NCBI GenBank assembly: GCA_913773715.1
Contig: CAJYHD010000662.1
Span: forward strand, 1 to 7,382
Origin: an uncultured Sphingobium sp.
GTDB taxonomy: Bacteria; Pseudomonadota; Alphaproteobacteria; Sphingomonadales; Sphingomonadaceae
Length of the DNA: 7,382 bases
Reading direction: 5' to 3'
Every line of letters begins with the position of its first letter. Positions within the stretch are counted from its first letter, which is position 1. The position numbers and the translations under genes are program-made. The notes under the pieces were generated by a model. The model had not been told where the DNA came from, searched no databases, and saw only the letters and a program-made list of their open reading frames with translations. This document shows, in pieces, positions 6,245 to 7,382 of this stretch.

Positions 6245-6354
6245 ATTCCTCCAATCGGAGGATTTGGGGGGCCGTGATGCTCCCCCAACAAGGGGGACAC
6301 CCCTCCACCTCCGCTGACGCGGCGGTCCCCCTCCCCGCCAAAGGGGAGGATTTT
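6245..6354. repeat. Four-hairpin repeat-like element between rplA and the helicase gene
   Basis: Four short hairpins follow each other: TCCTCC/GGAGGA (6247-6252, 6257-6262), TCCCCC/GGGGGA (6281-6286, 6292-6297), CCGC/GCGG (6311-6314, 6319-6322) and CCTCCCC/GGGGAGG (6330-6336, 6343-6349). The outer ends are related in opposite orientation, GATTCCTCC on the left and GGGGAGGATTT on the right. Read on the minus strand it has the form of the GGGGAGGGGGACC...GGTGGAGGGG elements often seen between sphingomonad genes. Family membership is from recognition. Reading frames through it are low-complexity and not credible genes. Confidence 0.65.
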
Positions 6355-6358
6355 GGAA

Positions 6359-6398
6359 CCGCAGAACTGACCATTCTGCGGGCTTCCCAAAGGGAAGC
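6359..6398 (+). other. Two adjacent hairpins upstream of the helicase gene
   Basis: CCGCAGAA (6359-6366) pairs perfectly with TTCTGCGG (6374-6381), and immediately after it GCTTCCC (6382-6388) pairs with GGGAAGC (6392-6398) around AAA. There is no base between the two stems, so they could stack. They end 14 bases before the first in-frame ATG (6412) and 65 bases before the likely start. They could be a 5' leader structure, or a terminator for the minus strand; no T-tract supports the latter. Confidence 0.5.
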
Positions 6399-6462
6399 AT
6401 GAACGGTCGGCATGTATCCGTCGGGAATGGCGGGTCGCTATTTTACCGATGGAAAACAAAAT

Positions 6463-7382
6463 ATGGCATTTGAAACTCTCCCCGCCCTCTTGTCGCAGGC
6501 GTTGACCGCCAAGGGCTATGAAACGCTGACCCCCGTCCAGGCTGAAGTCACGCAGGAGGAAGCGCAAGGCCGCGACCTCGTGGTGTCGGCGCAGACCGGA
6601 TCGGGCAAGACCGTCGCCTTCGGCCTTGCGATGGCGAGCGAGATATTGGGCGAAGGCGAACGCCTGCCCTACCCCGAAAAGCCGCTGGCGCTGGTGATCG
6701 CGCCGACGCGCGAGCTGGCTTTGCAGGTGAGCCGCGAGCTGGAATGGCTTTACGGCGCGGCGCGTGCGCGGATCGCGACCTGCGTCGGTGGCATGGATGC
6801 ATCGAAGGAACGTCGGAACCTGAGCCACGGTGTCCACATCGTCGTTGGCACGCCGGGGCGCCTGCGCGACCATCTGGAGCGCGGCGCGCTCGACCTGTCG
6901 GCGCTGCGGACGGTGGTGCTGGACGAGGCAGACGAGATGCTCGACATGGGCTTCCGCGAAGACTTGGAGGGCATTCTCGACAGCGCGCCGCAGGAACGCC
7001 GCACGCTGCTGTTCTCCGCCACGATGCCCAAGCCGATCGTGGCGCTCGCCAAGCGCTACCAGAAGGACGCGCTGCGTATTTCGACGGTCAGCGAGGAGCG
7101 CGGCCATGGCGACATCAGCTATCAGGCGCTGACGGTCGCGCCGTCCGACATCGAGAATGCGGTGGTCAACCTGCTGCGTTATCATGAGGCGGAGACGGCG
7201 ATCCTGTTCTGCGCGACCCGCGACAACGTCCGGCATCTCCATTCCAGCCTGACCGAGCGCGGCTTTGCCGCCGTCGCGCTGTCGGGCGAGCATTCGCAGA
7301 ACGAGCGCAACCAGGCGCTGCAGGCGCTGCGCGACCAGCGCGCGCGGGTGTGCGTGGCGACCGACGTCGCCGCGCGCGGCAT
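6463..7382 (+). CDS. DEAD-box ATP-dependent RNA helicase (3' end outside window)
   Basis: The protein unwinds short RNA duplexes using ATP, acting in ribosome assembly or mRNA turnover. The first 306 codons are visible. Motifs are in order: Q motif with F3 and PVQ (24-26), Walker A AQTGSGKT (43-50), motif Ia APTRELALQ (80-88), GG (109-110), Ib TPGR (130-133), DEAD-box DEADEMLDMGF (154-164), SAT (185-187), motif IV ILFCAT (247-252), and motif V ATDVAARG (299-306) at the window edge. Motif VI and any C-terminal RNA-binding domain (as in DbpA/CsdA types) are missing, so the subtype cannot be named. ATG 6463 gives the usual MAFETLPALL start; an in-frame ATG at 6412 would add 17 residues (MYPSGMAGRYFTDGKQN) without family resemblance. 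No strong ribosome binding site decides the matter. Confidence 0.95.
   Translation, partial: MAFETLPALLSQALTAKGYETLTPVQAEVTQEEAQGRDLVVSAQTGSGKTVAFGLAMASEILGEGERLPYPEKPLALVIAPTRELALQVSRELEWLYGAARARIATCVGGMDASKERRNLSHGVHIVVGTPGRLRDHLERGALDLSALRTVVLDEADEMLDMGFREDLEGILDSAPQERRTLLFSATMPKPIVALAKRYQKDALRISTVSEERGHGDISYQALTVAPSDIENAVVNLLRYHEAETAILFCATRDNVRHLHSSLTERGFAAVALSGEHSQNERNQALQALRDQRARVCVATDVAARG

Noticed and set aside
6122..6413. Short frames on both strands through the hairpin element after rplA
   Set aside because: Proline/glycine/arginine-rich low-complexity translations of repeat DNA, overlapping a terminator.
6238..7293. A 351-codon minus-strand frame opposite the helicase
   Set aside because: It mirrors the helicase coding region, and its C-terminal end is the hairpin element; no domain is visible.

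Overview
The window is chromosomal core DNA from a GC-rich alphaproteobacterium, most likely a sphingomonad (Sphingomonadales). This rests on the codon use, the protein sequences (PyrB, PyrC-like, YihY, SecE, NusG, L11, L1, a DEAD-box helicase), the tRNA-Trp/secE/nusG/rplK/rplA order, and intergenic palindromes of the kinds common in that group. I had no database, so the assignment is by recognition only. All genes read on the + strand.

Region 1 (1-1948) is pyrimidine synthesis. It holds the C-terminal two thirds of aspartate carbamoyltransferase (pyrB), a 130-base spacer with a large imperfect palindrome, and a dihydroorotase-family gene. That second protein keeps the family fold but has lost nearly all metal-binding and catalytic residues. 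It looks like the non-catalytic PyrC' partner known from Pseudomonas ATCase, not a working enzyme.

Region 2 (1949-2859) is an AT-richer island with one DUF3800-family gene, interrupted by a single in-frame TAA. It looks like horizontally acquired, decayed accessory DNA. Region 3 (2860-3771) is a YihY/BrkB-family inner-membrane protein with a possible EcfG-like (general stress sigma) promoter and a palindrome over its ribosome binding site.

Region 4 (3839-6240) is translation and secretion core: tRNA-Trp(CCA), secE, nusG, rplK (L11) and rplA (L1), closed by a strong intrinsic terminator. The nusG-rplK gap holds a palindromic repeat and two compact hairpins in what would be the rplK leader. 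rplJ, rplL and rpoBC do not follow rplA as they do in E. coli.

Region 5 (6241-7382) is a run of further hairpins, including a repeat-like element, followed by the first 306 codons of a DEAD-box RNA helicase that runs off the window end. I see no CRISPR array, insertion sequence, prophage or clearly new multi-gene system. The most unusual points are the degenerate dihydroorotase, the broken DUF3800 gene and the dense palindromes in three intergenic gaps.
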